Source: Bryobacterales bacterium
Lineage (GTDB): Bacteria; Cyanobacteriota; Vampirovibrionia; Obscuribacterales; Obscuribacteraceae
DNA length: 5,228 nucleotides
Assembly: GCA_903970295.1 (NCBI GenBank)
Contig: CAJCHQ010000917.1
Location: 1-5,228, forward strand
Reading direction: 5' to 3'
Shown here: positions 1 through 5,228 of the stretch, piece by piece
How positions within the stretch are numbered: position 1 is the stretch's first letter
Layout: the number at the start of each line of letters is the position of its first letter
Position numbers and translations under genes: made by a program
The notes under the pieces: model-generated
What the model was told of the DNA's origin: nothing
What the model saw: the letters and a program-made list of their open reading frames with translations, nothing else
Database searches by the model: none

Positions 1-827
1 CCCTTGTTTTGTTCTCATTGCGTGACGGGATCAACCCGCCCCTGGTCGATTTGCAATCCGCTTTTTATTTCGCCGGCGTGTCGGTTTTCACAATCGGCTT
101 CGGTGACATCACGCCCACGAGCAGAATTGCACGTGCCGTAATCCTGATAGCTGCTGTCAGCGGCTTGACGACAATGGCCCTCGTGACGTCACTGGTGTTT
201 TCCATTCACAGTGCTTACCAGCACAGAGAAAATTCGATTTTGATGTTGGCAGGACGGGCCGGCGATCCACCTTCCGGATTGACTTTGATCAAGAATTTCG
301 GGCTAAACGATCTGCAAAACGAGCTGCAAGTATTTTTCTCTGTTTGGGAAGTCTGGTGCGCGGAAGTGCTTACGTCCCACAGCTCATACACATTGTTGCT
401 CTTCTTTCGCTCTAAACCGCTGCAATCATCCTGGCTGACGGCGCTGGGCTGCATCATGGATGCAACGGCTTTGGCTTTAAGCGTGATTAGATTGAACAAG
501 CAAGGACAGGGTCAGGCGCGCATGACTCATGCGATGGGAATTCGCCTGCTGGCTGAATTCGCCAATTATTTCGATTTCCGATATCACCCCTATGTCTGCG
601 AAAATGACCGCGAGGCCTTCATGCATGCTCGCTCGGTTTTAGCCAAATCCGGTTATGAATTGTGGCCCGAACCCGAGTCCTGGACGAAGTTCACTGAGCT
701 GCGCGCCGACTACTTCAGCACTTTGCAAACGTTCTGTCAGCATCTGGCTATGCCCTGTTCGGCGCTGGGCTCATCCGAACAAGAGCCGAAGTCGGTGGGC
801 ATGGCTGAATGTGCGCTGCCCGACTAA
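1..827 (+). CDS. Potassium-channel family protein with pore loop, 5' end missing
   Basis: This is the C-terminal part of an integral membrane ion channel. The reading frame is open to the first base, so the upstream membrane helix and true start lie outside the window; the TTG at 9 is probably internal. Numbering from that TTG, a pore helix (about 14-27) leads into the K+ selectivity filter TIGFGD (28-33). It is followed by DITP and a hydrophobic inner helix (about 41-66). This matches one Ion_trans_2-type pore subunit, which would assemble as a tetramer. The remaining ~205 residues are cytosolic. They contain PPSGLTLI, a Trp/Glu-rich helix (110-121), SHSSY, FFRS and SSWLTALGCIMDA. No GxGxxG Rossmann motif is visible, so this is not a standard RCK/KTN gating domain. 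The PPSGLTL and SWLTAL motifs resemble a bacterial two-helix channel family I recall, unchecked. The gene ends at TAA. Channel assignment is firm; ligand and gating are unknown. Confidence 0.85.
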   Translation, partial: LVLFSLRDGINPPLVDLQSAFYFAGVSVFTIGFGDITPTSRIARAVILIAAVSGLTTMALVTSLVFSIHSAYQHRENSILMLAGRAGDPPSGLTLIKNFGLNDLQNELQVFFSVWEVWCAEVLTSHSSYTLLLFFRSKPLQSSWLTALGCIMDATALALSVIRLNKQGQGQARMTHAMGIRLLAEFANYFDFRYHPYVCENDREAFMHARSVLAKSGYELWPEPESWTKFTELRADYFSTLQTFCQHLAMPCSALGSSEQEPKSVGMAECALPD

Positions 828-845
828 GCTAAAGGCCACGAATCG

Positions 846-869
846 AGAATTCAGTTAGAATGTTCAGTT
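846..869. repeat. Short imperfect tandem duplication in the channel/TIG gap
   Basis: Two adjacent copies are visible: AGAATTCAGTT (846-856) and AGAATGTTCAGTT (857-869), identical apart from a two-base GT insertion in the second. They lie in the 112-base gap between the channel stop codon and the TIG-protein gene. The pair could be a replication-slippage scar or a direct-repeat protein-binding site; nothing here decides between these. The TAGAAT at 856-861 resembles a -10 hexamer, but no matching -35 stands 16-18 bases upstream, so I do not call a promoter. Confidence 0.4.
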
Positions 870-960
870 CCGCGGTCAAAGAGCTATTCAAGAGGCTGCG
901 GGCGACTGAACCAAGCCAAAAAGACGCTGCCAGATCGAGATGATGAGAGAAAATTCGACA

Positions 961-1902
961 ATGCAAAAAATGGTTCGCACACTGCTGCCTTTTGCCATTA
1001 CAGTAGTTGCAGCATTCTGTCCGGCTTGGTCTCAGCAAAGTGTGGTGACGCTCGACCAATCTAAGTTGTATGTATCGCCGGACAATCAAGTTCAAAACTT
1101 CAATCAATCGATCAATTTAATAAAGGGTCAAGACAAGCTGCAATTGACTCTGACGTACTACAACGGCACCGCCACTCAACCAGGTTTCAAATGGCTGAGA
1201 ATTTCCTCTTCGACGATGAGCTATTTGACCGAAAAGCAATTCGACGGACAAAAGTCTTTGTCGGTAGACGTTACCGGCGACCTGGGCTGGGGTGGCAATC
1301 AATTATTGATCCAGGCAGGCGGGCCCAAAGGCGCTGCCTTTGGTTGGAGATTGACAACAGTGCAGCCCAAGGTAATAAGCGTCTATCCCGCCACCGCTGA
1401 GCCAGGCGGCACGCTTACGATCAAAGGCACGAATTTTTGTTCAGATCCCAGCGGAGACAGTGTCACAATCGGCGGGCAAACCGCTCAATGTCTGTCTGGA
1501 AACGCTCAAAGCATCGTAGTCAAAGTGCCTGACGGTCTGAAAACAGGCGACACAGAGGCGCAAGTGAAAGTCGGTGGTCTCGATGCCGGAACAATCACAT
1601 TGGGCATCAATGCCGCTCCTATATTAACCGGACTCAGTGCCACGTACGCACCGCCAGGTATGCCAATCACGATTTACGGTGAAAACCTTAGCCCAACGCC
1701 AAGCAATATCAAGGTGACGATTGGACCATTTCCCTGTGATATCAATTCTGCCACCGTAAACAGTATCACCGTCACGGCTCCTACCGGTTTCGCCGGCTCT
1801 CCATGGGGCATCAATCAGCCGGTCAAAGTCTGGATCGGCGGCATCCTTTCCAGCAGTCGATTGCGCGTCAGCGTTTACAATCCAATCGGAAACGGACTCT
1901 AA
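961..1902 (+). CDS. Secreted protein with two IPT/TIG domains
   Basis: This is probably an exported or cell-surface protein of unknown function. I prefer the ATG at 961: a purine-rich GAGAGA (945-950) precedes it, and the protein then begins with a compact signal peptide, Lys and Arg followed by LLPFAITVVAAF. In-frame ATGs at 940 and 943 would add seven polar residues. With numbering from ATG 940, signal peptidase I cleavage is likely after AWS (29-31). C27 is preceded by AAF, a poor lipobox, so a lipoprotein is unlikely. Residues 33-140 form an unrecognised domain rich in beta-prone stretches. Two IPT/TIG immunoglobulin-like repeats follow (about 143-222 and 227-312), each opening with a P-x-(I/L)-(S/T) strand, a P-G-(G/M) turn and an I-x-G-x-N-(F/L) strand (KGTNF, YGENL). 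C167 and C184 in the first repeat could form a disulfide. No anchor or sorting signal is visible. IPT/TIG domains are common in surface adhesion and carbohydrate-binding proteins, but no ligand can be inferred. Confidence 0.8.
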   Translation: MQKMVRTLLPFAITVVAAFCPAWSQQSVVTLDQSKLYVSPDNQVQNFNQSINLIKGQDKLQLTLTYYNGTATQPGFKWLRISSSTMSYLTEKQFDGQKSLSVDVTGDLGWGGNQLLIQAGGPKGAAFGWRLTTVQPKVISVYPATAEPGGTLTIKGTNFCSDPSGDSVTIGGQTAQCLSGNAQSIVVKVPDGLKTGDTEAQVKVGGLDAGTITLGINAAPILTGLSATYAPPGMPITIYGENLSPTPSNIKVTIGPFPCDINSATVNSITVTAPTGFAGSPWGINQPVKVWIGGILSSSRLRVSVYNPIGNGL

Positions 1903-1978
1903 AACTCAACATTTAATAATTTTGCCAGAATCCCTCGATCAACCAATCAATCACTAAACACCGAACGGAAAAACTGCC

Positions 1979-3352
1979 ATGACTCTCGTAGCCGAAAAGA
2001 CCATGAATGACCTGATTGCGCTGTGCAAGCGGCGCGGCTTTATCTTCCAGAGTTCCGAAATCTATGGCGGTCTGCAAGGTCTGTACGATTATGGTCCGCT
2101 GGGCGTCGAGCTGAAAAATAATCTAAAAAATGCCTGGTGGCGCTCCATGGTTTACGAACGGGATGACGTCGAAGGTTTGGATTCTTGTATTTTGACGAAC
2201 AAACTCACCCTCCGTCATTCAGGTCACGAAGCCACTTTTACCGACCCACTCGTCGATTGTCGCGATTGCAAGAGTCGCTGGCGAGCGGATCATGTTCAGG
2301 GTAAATGTCAAAAGTGCGGTTCTAAAAATTTGACCGAGCCGCGTCCGTTCAACATGATGTTCAAGACAACAGTTGGTCCGGTTGTCGATGAAGAATCTTA
2401 CGCCTATTTACGGCCAGAAACTGCCCAGGGCATTTTCACCAATTTCAAAAACGTACTCGATTCGACTTCGCGCAGATTGCCTTTTGGTATTGCTCAAATC
2501 GGCAAAGCGTTCCGTAACGAAATCACACCGCGCAATTTTATTTTCCGAGTACGTGAATTCGAACAAATGGAACTCGAGTTCTTTGTCGAGCCAGGCACCG
2601 ATTTGGAATGGCATGAGCGCTGGGTGCAGGCTCGTCTTGAATGGTGGAAAGAGCAGGGTTTGTCTGAAACCAACTTAGAATGCTTACGCCAGAAACCTGA
2701 AGAATTAGCGCATTACAGTAAAGCCACGGTCGATATTCTCTACCGATTCCCACACGGTTTAGAAGAATTGGAAGGCATTGCCGATCGCACCGATTACGAT
2801 CTGGGTTCACACAGCAAGAATCCCTCCGACTTGGGCTTGACGGCTAAAGTGCAAGCAAATATAGACTCGACAGAGAAATTGATCATCAGGGATGCGGCCA
2901 CCAATCAGGCTGTTGTGCCTTTCGTGATCGAACCATCCGCCGGAGTCGACCGCGGAGTACTGGCTGTTTTGACAGAGGCATTCACTAGAGAGACACTGGA
3001 GAACGGCAGCGAGCGTATCGTCTTAAAACTGCGGCCGCATCTGTCGCCAATTAAAGTCGCCGTGATACCGCTGGCAAAAAACAATCCATTGATTGTCGAA
3101 ACCGCATCGAAAATCAAGCGCGAATTGCAATCGCTGGGACTGGGGCGGATTCTCCTGGAAAACAGCGGCAACGTCGGCAAAGGCTACAGACGCCATGATG
3201 AAGTCGGCACACCGATGTGCGTGACAGTCGACTTCGAGACAATCGAACAAACGCCTGCATCGGTAACCGTGCGCAACCGCGACACCACGGCACAAGAACG
3301 CATTGAAGTGAGCAAGTTAGCCGATTACGTGCGCGAGTATTATCGCCACTGA
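1979..3352 (+). CDS. glyS: Glycyl-tRNA synthetase, homodimeric class II type
   Basis: This cytosolic enzyme charges tRNA-Gly with glycine using ATP. The 457 residues are a normal length for the single-chain alpha2 form. The N-terminus has [16 protein letters not shown] and [12 protein letters not shown] (motif 1 region). A four-cysteine CxxC...CxxC zinc-ribbon insertion follows (C94, C97, C110, C113). The active site shows YLRPETAQG (143-151), motif 2 with FRNE (178-181) and [22 protein letters not shown] (272-279), and motif 3 with EPSAGVDRG (318-326). The anticodon-binding domain runs from about 355 to the end ([31 protein letters not shown]). GGAA at 1967-1970 sits eight bases before the ATG; an in-frame ATG at 2003 is an alternative start eight residues in. 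The gene ends in tandem stops, TGA then TAA. It is a housekeeping gene and looks intact. Such enzymes are often named glyQS as well as glyS. No T-box leader is visible in the 76-base gap upstream. Confidence 0.97.
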   Translation: MTLVAEKTMNDLIALCKRRGFIFQSSEIYGGLQGLYDYGPLGVELKNNLKNAWWRSMVYERDDVEGLDSCILTNKLTLRHSGHEATFTDPLVDCRDCKSRWRADHVQGKCQKCGSKNLTEPRPFNMMFKTTVGPVVDEESYAYLRPETAQGIFTNFKNVLDSTSRRLPFGIAQIGKAFRNEITPRNFIFRVREFEQMELEFFVEPGTDLEWHERWVQARLEWWKEQGLSETNLECLRQKPEELAHYSKATVDILYRFPHGLEELEGIADRTDYDLGSHSKNPSDLGLTAKVQANIDSTEKLIIRDAATNQAVVPFVIEPSAGVDRGVLAVLTEAFTRETLENGSERIVLKLRPHLSPIKVAVIPLAKNNPLIVETASKIKRELQSLGLGRILLENSGNVGKGYRRHDEVGTPMCVTVDFETIEQTPASVTVRNRDTTAQERIEVSKLADYVREYYRH

Positions 3353-3359
3353 TAAGCAG

Positions 3360-3372
3360 AAGGCAATGCCTT
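3360..3372. other. Small hairpin in the convergent glyS/DUF427 gap
   Basis: AAGGC-AAT-GCCTT gives a perfect 5-bp stem with a 3-base loop, eight bases after the glyS stop codon. The next run of T (four bases, 3383-3386) lies 10 bases beyond the stem, and there is no T-tract on the reverse strand. It is therefore a poor intrinsic terminator in either direction, although this 58-base convergent gap is where one would be expected. The short stem could also arise by chance. Confidence 0.25.
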
Positions 3373-3410
3373 GACTTGCAAGCGTTTTGGCTTGGGGTTA
3401 GGTCTCTGGG

Positions 3411-3695
3411 CTAAGGAGTAACTTCCACGCCCTTCCAGAAAGCCACATAGTTGGTGATATTTTTGGCGGCATCAAGGGGTGTGCGATAGACCCAGGCTGC
3501 ATCTTTGTTTGTGGCGTCACCGACTTTGACGTTGTAATAACTGGCAGTGCCTTTCCAACCGCAAACGCTGGTCGTCGAGCTGTCGGTGAAATATTCTTTG
3601 TTCAACGAGTCAGGTGGAAAGTAATAATTACCTTCAACCTTCTCGCAATTCGGGCTCTCAGCCAAGACTGCTCCGTTCCATACTGCTTTGGGCAT
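3411..3695 (-). CDS. DUF427 family protein
   Basis: This small cytosolic protein of 94 residues has the whole length of a single DUF427 domain. Family hallmarks are the N-terminal PKAVWNGAVLAES, the YYFPPDSL segment (24-31), CGWKGTASYYNV (45-56), KDAAWVY (64-70), DAAKNI (75-80) and the C-terminal NYVAFWKGVEV. The biochemical role of the family is not established as far as I know. Proteins of this kind are compact beta-rich folds with conserved aromatic residues. The ATG at 3695 is chosen because GAGGAA lies seven bases upstream and the family typically begins with M-P-K. An in-frame ATG at 3710 would add five residues and also has an AGGA near it. The gene stands alone on this strand, convergent with glyS and divergent from the importer genes. 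Confidence 0.93.
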   Translation of the reverse strand: MPKAVWNGAVLAESPNCEKVEGNYYFPPDSLNKEYFTDSSTTSVCGWKGTASYYNVKVGDATNKDAAWVYRTPLDAAKNITNYVAFWKGVEVTP

Positions 3696-3702
3696 GATAC
3701 AG

Positions 3703-3708
3703 TTCCTC
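3703..3708 (-). promoter_or_regulatory. Ribosome binding site that decides the DUF427 start
   Basis: Read on the minus strand this is GAGGAA, seven bases before the ATG at 3695. It supports that start over the in-frame ATG at 3710, which overlaps the start of this Shine-Dalgarno segment. Confidence 0.6.
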
Positions 3709-3738
3709 ATAATTCCTGGCGTCTAGTTTATCATCGCT

Positions 3739-3770
3739 GTTAACGTATTGGTCGCAGGACAATCGTTGGC
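3739..3770 (+). promoter_or_regulatory. Imperfect hairpin or operator-like element upstream of the importer
   Basis: Three short stems nest around a GCAG loop (3754-3757): GTC/GAC (3751-3753 with 3758-3760), ATT/AAT (3747-3749 with 3761-3763) and AACG/CGTT (3742-3745 with 3764-3767). Single unpaired bases are T3746 and G3750. As RNA of the + strand, two U.G pairs and an outer G-C pair (3739 with 3770) extend it to 13 pairs. It lies 18 bases before the TTG start of the ATPase gene, in the 93-base divergent spacer. It could be a DNA-binding site for a regulator or an mRNA leader structure. Neither role is shown, and bulged stems of this size can occur by chance. Confidence 0.35.
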
Positions 3771-3777
3771 TTCCGAC

Positions 3778-3786
3778 AGGTAGGGG
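3778..3786 (+). promoter_or_regulatory. Ribosome binding site for the TTG start of the ATPase gene
   Basis: AGGTAGGGG ends two bases before TTG 3789, with its first AGG eight bases away, which is suitable spacing. It matters because TTG 3789 is the only canonical start codon between the in-frame TAA at 3741 and the conserved IEFRDISKTY beginning of the protein. Confidence 0.65.
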
Positions 3787-3788
3787 CT

Positions 3789-4547
3789 TTGATCGAATTT
3801 CGCGACATTTCGAAAACATACGATAACGGCAGCACATTTTCTGTTAGAGATCTCAACCTCAGTATTGGCAAAGGTGAGTTTCTGGTTCTGCTCGGCTCAT
3901 CTGGCGGCGGCAAGACGACCACATTGAAGATGATCAACCGCTTGATCGAACCGTCGCACGGTTCGTTGCAAGTGAACGGTAAAGAAGTCGCCGATTACGA
4001 TCTCGTCCAATTGAGACGTTCGATCGGCTACGTCTTTCAGGGAATCGGACTTTTCCCCCACATGACTGTGCGAGAAAATGTCGAAATCGTGCCTAAATTG
4101 ATCGGCTGGAGCAAAGAAAAGAGAGAAGAAAGAGCGAAAGAGCTGCTCGATTTGATCGAGTTGCCTTATCCTACCTTTGCCGACCGCCTGCCTGAGCAGC
4201 TGTCTGGTGGTCAGCAACAGCGTGTTGGTGTGGCACGCGCGCTCGCCGCCGACCCGGACTTCTTGCTCATGGACGAGCCGTTTGGTGCACTAGATGCAGT
4301 ATCACGCGACAAATTGCAGCAACAGCTGATTTCGATCAAGGCCAAATTGAATAAAACTTTTGTTTTCGTCACTCATGATTTGTTCGAGGCTTTGACGCTC
4401 GGTGATCGCATCGCAATCTTCAATCAAGGGTCGATGGAACAAGTGGGTACGCCAAAAGAAATCATGGCCAATCCGGCCACTCAATTTATCAGTGATCTTT
4501 TCGCTAAGCCGGCCAAGCAGTTGCGTGATTTTAAAGGCATGTTTTAA
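3789..4547 (+). CDS. Osmoprotectant (OpuC/ProU-like) ABC transporter, ATP-binding protein
   Basis: This is the cytosolic ATPase that powers uptake of glycine betaine, choline, carnitine or related compounds. The 252-residue ABC domain is complete: Walker A GSSGGGKTT (36-44), Q-loop Q84 in VFQGIGLFPHMTV, signature LSGGQQQR (138-145), Walker B FLLMDEP (158-164), D-loop GALDA (166-170) and switch histidine H196 in VTHD. The substrate class comes from overall resemblance to OpuCA-type ATPases (MIEFRDISKTY, DRLPEQLSGGQQQRVGVARA) and from the permease that follows. Well-known OpuCA/OpuAA/ProV proteins carry C-terminal CBS domains used in ionic-strength sensing; this one stops about 20 residues after the ABC core and has none. 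The start is TTG with a good ribosome binding site. The stop TAA shares its final A with the ATG of the permease gene, so the two are coupled. Specificity cannot be read from the ATPase, so I give no symbol. Confidence 0.88.
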   Translation: MIEFRDISKTYDNGSTFSVRDLNLSIGKGEFLVLLGSSGGGKTTTLKMINRLIEPSHGSLQVNGKEVADYDLVQLRRSIGYVFQGIGLFPHMTVRENVEIVPKLIGWSKEKREERAKELLDLIELPYPTFADRLPEQLSGGQQQRVGVARALAADPDFLLMDEPFGALDAVSRDKLQQQLISIKAKLNKTFVFVTHDLFEALTLGDRIAIFNQGSMEQVGTPKEIMANPATQFISDLFAKPAKQLRDFKGMF

Positions 4548-5228
4548 TGCAGCAGCAATCATATCTAGAATTTTTCATTGAACGCGCGCCCGAACTAGCT
4601 CAGCGTACAGCCGAACATCTGATGCTGACGACAGTCTCGGTTTTAGTGGCGACAATCGTTGGGCTGACGATCGCCATCATTGCTTTTCGCCACAAGCAAT
4701 TACGTGATCCGATTACAGCCGTGGTCGGCATTTTGCAAACTATTCCCAGCCTGGCAATGCTGGTGATGCTGATGACGCTGTTTGGCAAGATAGGGATTGT
4801 GCCGGCACTTGTGGCTCTAATTCTTTACGCGCTTCTACCGATTGTACGCAATTGCCTGATCGGCTTGGAGAGCACTCCGGAAACTGTCATGGAGGCTGCC
4901 CGGGGCATCGGTATGACCGAAGCCCAACAGCTTGTGCTGGTTAGATTGCGCTTAGCCATGCCAGCCATCGTCGCCGGTATCAGAACGGCGACAGTTGTAG
5001 GGGTGGGCATCGCCACGTTGAGCGCTTTCATTGGTGCTGGCGGCTTAGGAGAATTTATCAATCGTGGCTTGGCCTTATCGAGCACCAGGTTGATTCTGCT
5101 TGGCGCGGTGCCATCCGGATTGTTAGCAATTATCGCGGATTGGACATTGGCAGCGGCAGAATGGGGCATCAAACCGGTGCGCAAAGTCGATCAAGCAGAC
5201 TCCAATCGCTTCAGCCTGCTCAAGCGGC
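4547..5228 (+). CDS. Osmoprotectant ABC transporter permease (OpuCB-like), 3' end missing
   Basis: This is the inner-membrane channel subunit that pairs with the ATPase encoded just upstream. The frame starts at ATG 4547 in a TAATG overlap, with AAAGG (4533-4537) nine bases before it, and stays open to the window end (227 codons). Hydrophobic segments lie at about 25-47, 57-79, 83-103, 140-163 and 181-204. Hallmarks of the betaine-type BPD permease family are QTIPSLAML (64-72), LLPIVRN (96-102), the cytosolic EAA loop (E116-A-A with G122, ending in P139) that docks on the ATPase, and FIGAGGLGEFINRG (161-174). The core resembles OpuCB, about 217 residues in Bacillus subtilis. Here 20 further polar residues (208-227) follow without a stop. 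The protein may end just outside the window or continue into a fused substrate-binding domain, a layout known in this transporter class. Family assignment is strong; substrate is inferred. Confidence 0.9.
   Translation, partial: MQQQSYLEFFIERAPELAQRTAEHLMLTTVSVLVATIVGLTIAIIAFRHKQLRDPITAVVGILQTIPSLAMLVMLMTLFGKIGIVPALVALILYALLPIVRNCLIGLESTPETVMEAARGIGMTEAQQLVLVRLRLAMPAIVAGIRTATVVGVGIATLSAFIGAGGLGEFINRGLALSSTRLILLGAVPSGLLAIIADWTLAAAEWGIKPVRKVDQADSNRFSLLKR

Noticed and set aside
829..1107. 92-codon minus-strand open frame over the gap and the start of the TIG-protein gene
   Set aside because: It is antisense to a well-supported signal peptide region, its product shows no recognisable motif, and it is best read as a shadow frame.
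1912..1920. AT-rich TTTAATAAT as a -10 promoter element for glyS
   Set aside because: The only good -35-like hexamer nearby (TTTACA, 1874-1879) is about 34 bases upstream, twice the usual spacing, so no promoter pair can be supported.
3023..3295. Minus-strand open frames within the 3' half of glyS (also 2905-3180 and 2538-2810)
   Set aside because: They lie wholly inside the conserved synthetase gene and overlap one another; the sense strand explains the sequence.
3360..3386. Rho-independent terminator after glyS
   Set aside because: The stem is only 5 bp and the four-base T-run is 10 bases beyond it, which does not meet the usual form.
4825..5184. 119-codon minus-strand open frame opposite the permease gene
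   Set aside because: The + strand frame encodes a clear BPD permease with EAA loop; the antisense product is a composition artefact of that gene.
1..5184. A coordinated osmotic-stress gene island joining the K+ channel and the importer
   Set aside because: The two are separated by a secreted protein, a housekeeping synthetase and an opposite-strand gene; shared theme alone does not support an island.

Overview
The window holds six protein-coding genes, two of them cut by the window edges. It shows no RNA gene, insertion sequence, CRISPR array or prophage. Base composition looks close to even, genes are tightly packed, and start codons are bacterial in style, including a TTG start and a TAATG stop/start junction. 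The organism is a bacterium. The glycyl-tRNA synthetase is the single-chain homodimeric type, not the alpha2beta2 GlyQ/GlyS type of proteobacteria and most cyanobacteria. The phylum cannot be fixed from the sequence alone. A deep-branching lineage such as Candidatus Obscuribacterales would fit the gene content, but that is only a guess.

Layout. From 1 to 827 (+) is the 3' part of a potassium-channel gene, with a TIGFGD selectivity filter, one membrane helix and a long cytosolic tail that is not RCK-like. A 112-base gap holds a small tandem duplication. From 961 to 1902 (+) is a secreted protein with a signal peptide, an unrecognised N-terminal domain and two IPT/TIG beta-sandwich domains. From 1979 to 3352 (+) is a complete glycyl-tRNA synthetase. 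From 3411 to 3695 (-) is a DUF427 protein, convergent with the synthetase and divergent from what follows. From 3789 to 4547 (+) and 4547 to beyond 5228 (+) are the ATPase and permease of an OpuC/ProU-like osmoprotectant ABC importer, translationally coupled.

How the genes relate. Only the importer pair is a clear functional unit. Its substrate-binding component is not in the window and should lie just downstream, as a separate gene or as a C-terminal extension of the permease. The K+ channel and the osmoprotectant importer could both serve osmotic homeostasis, but two unrelated genes and an opposite-strand gene separate them, so no operon can be claimed. The divergent spacer upstream of the importer carries an imperfect hairpin that is the best candidate regulatory element.

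I found no convincing undescribed multi-gene system. The points most worth a second look are the channel's C-terminal domain, the spacer hairpin, the CBS-less ATPase with its possibly extended permease, and the orphan domain of the TIG protein.
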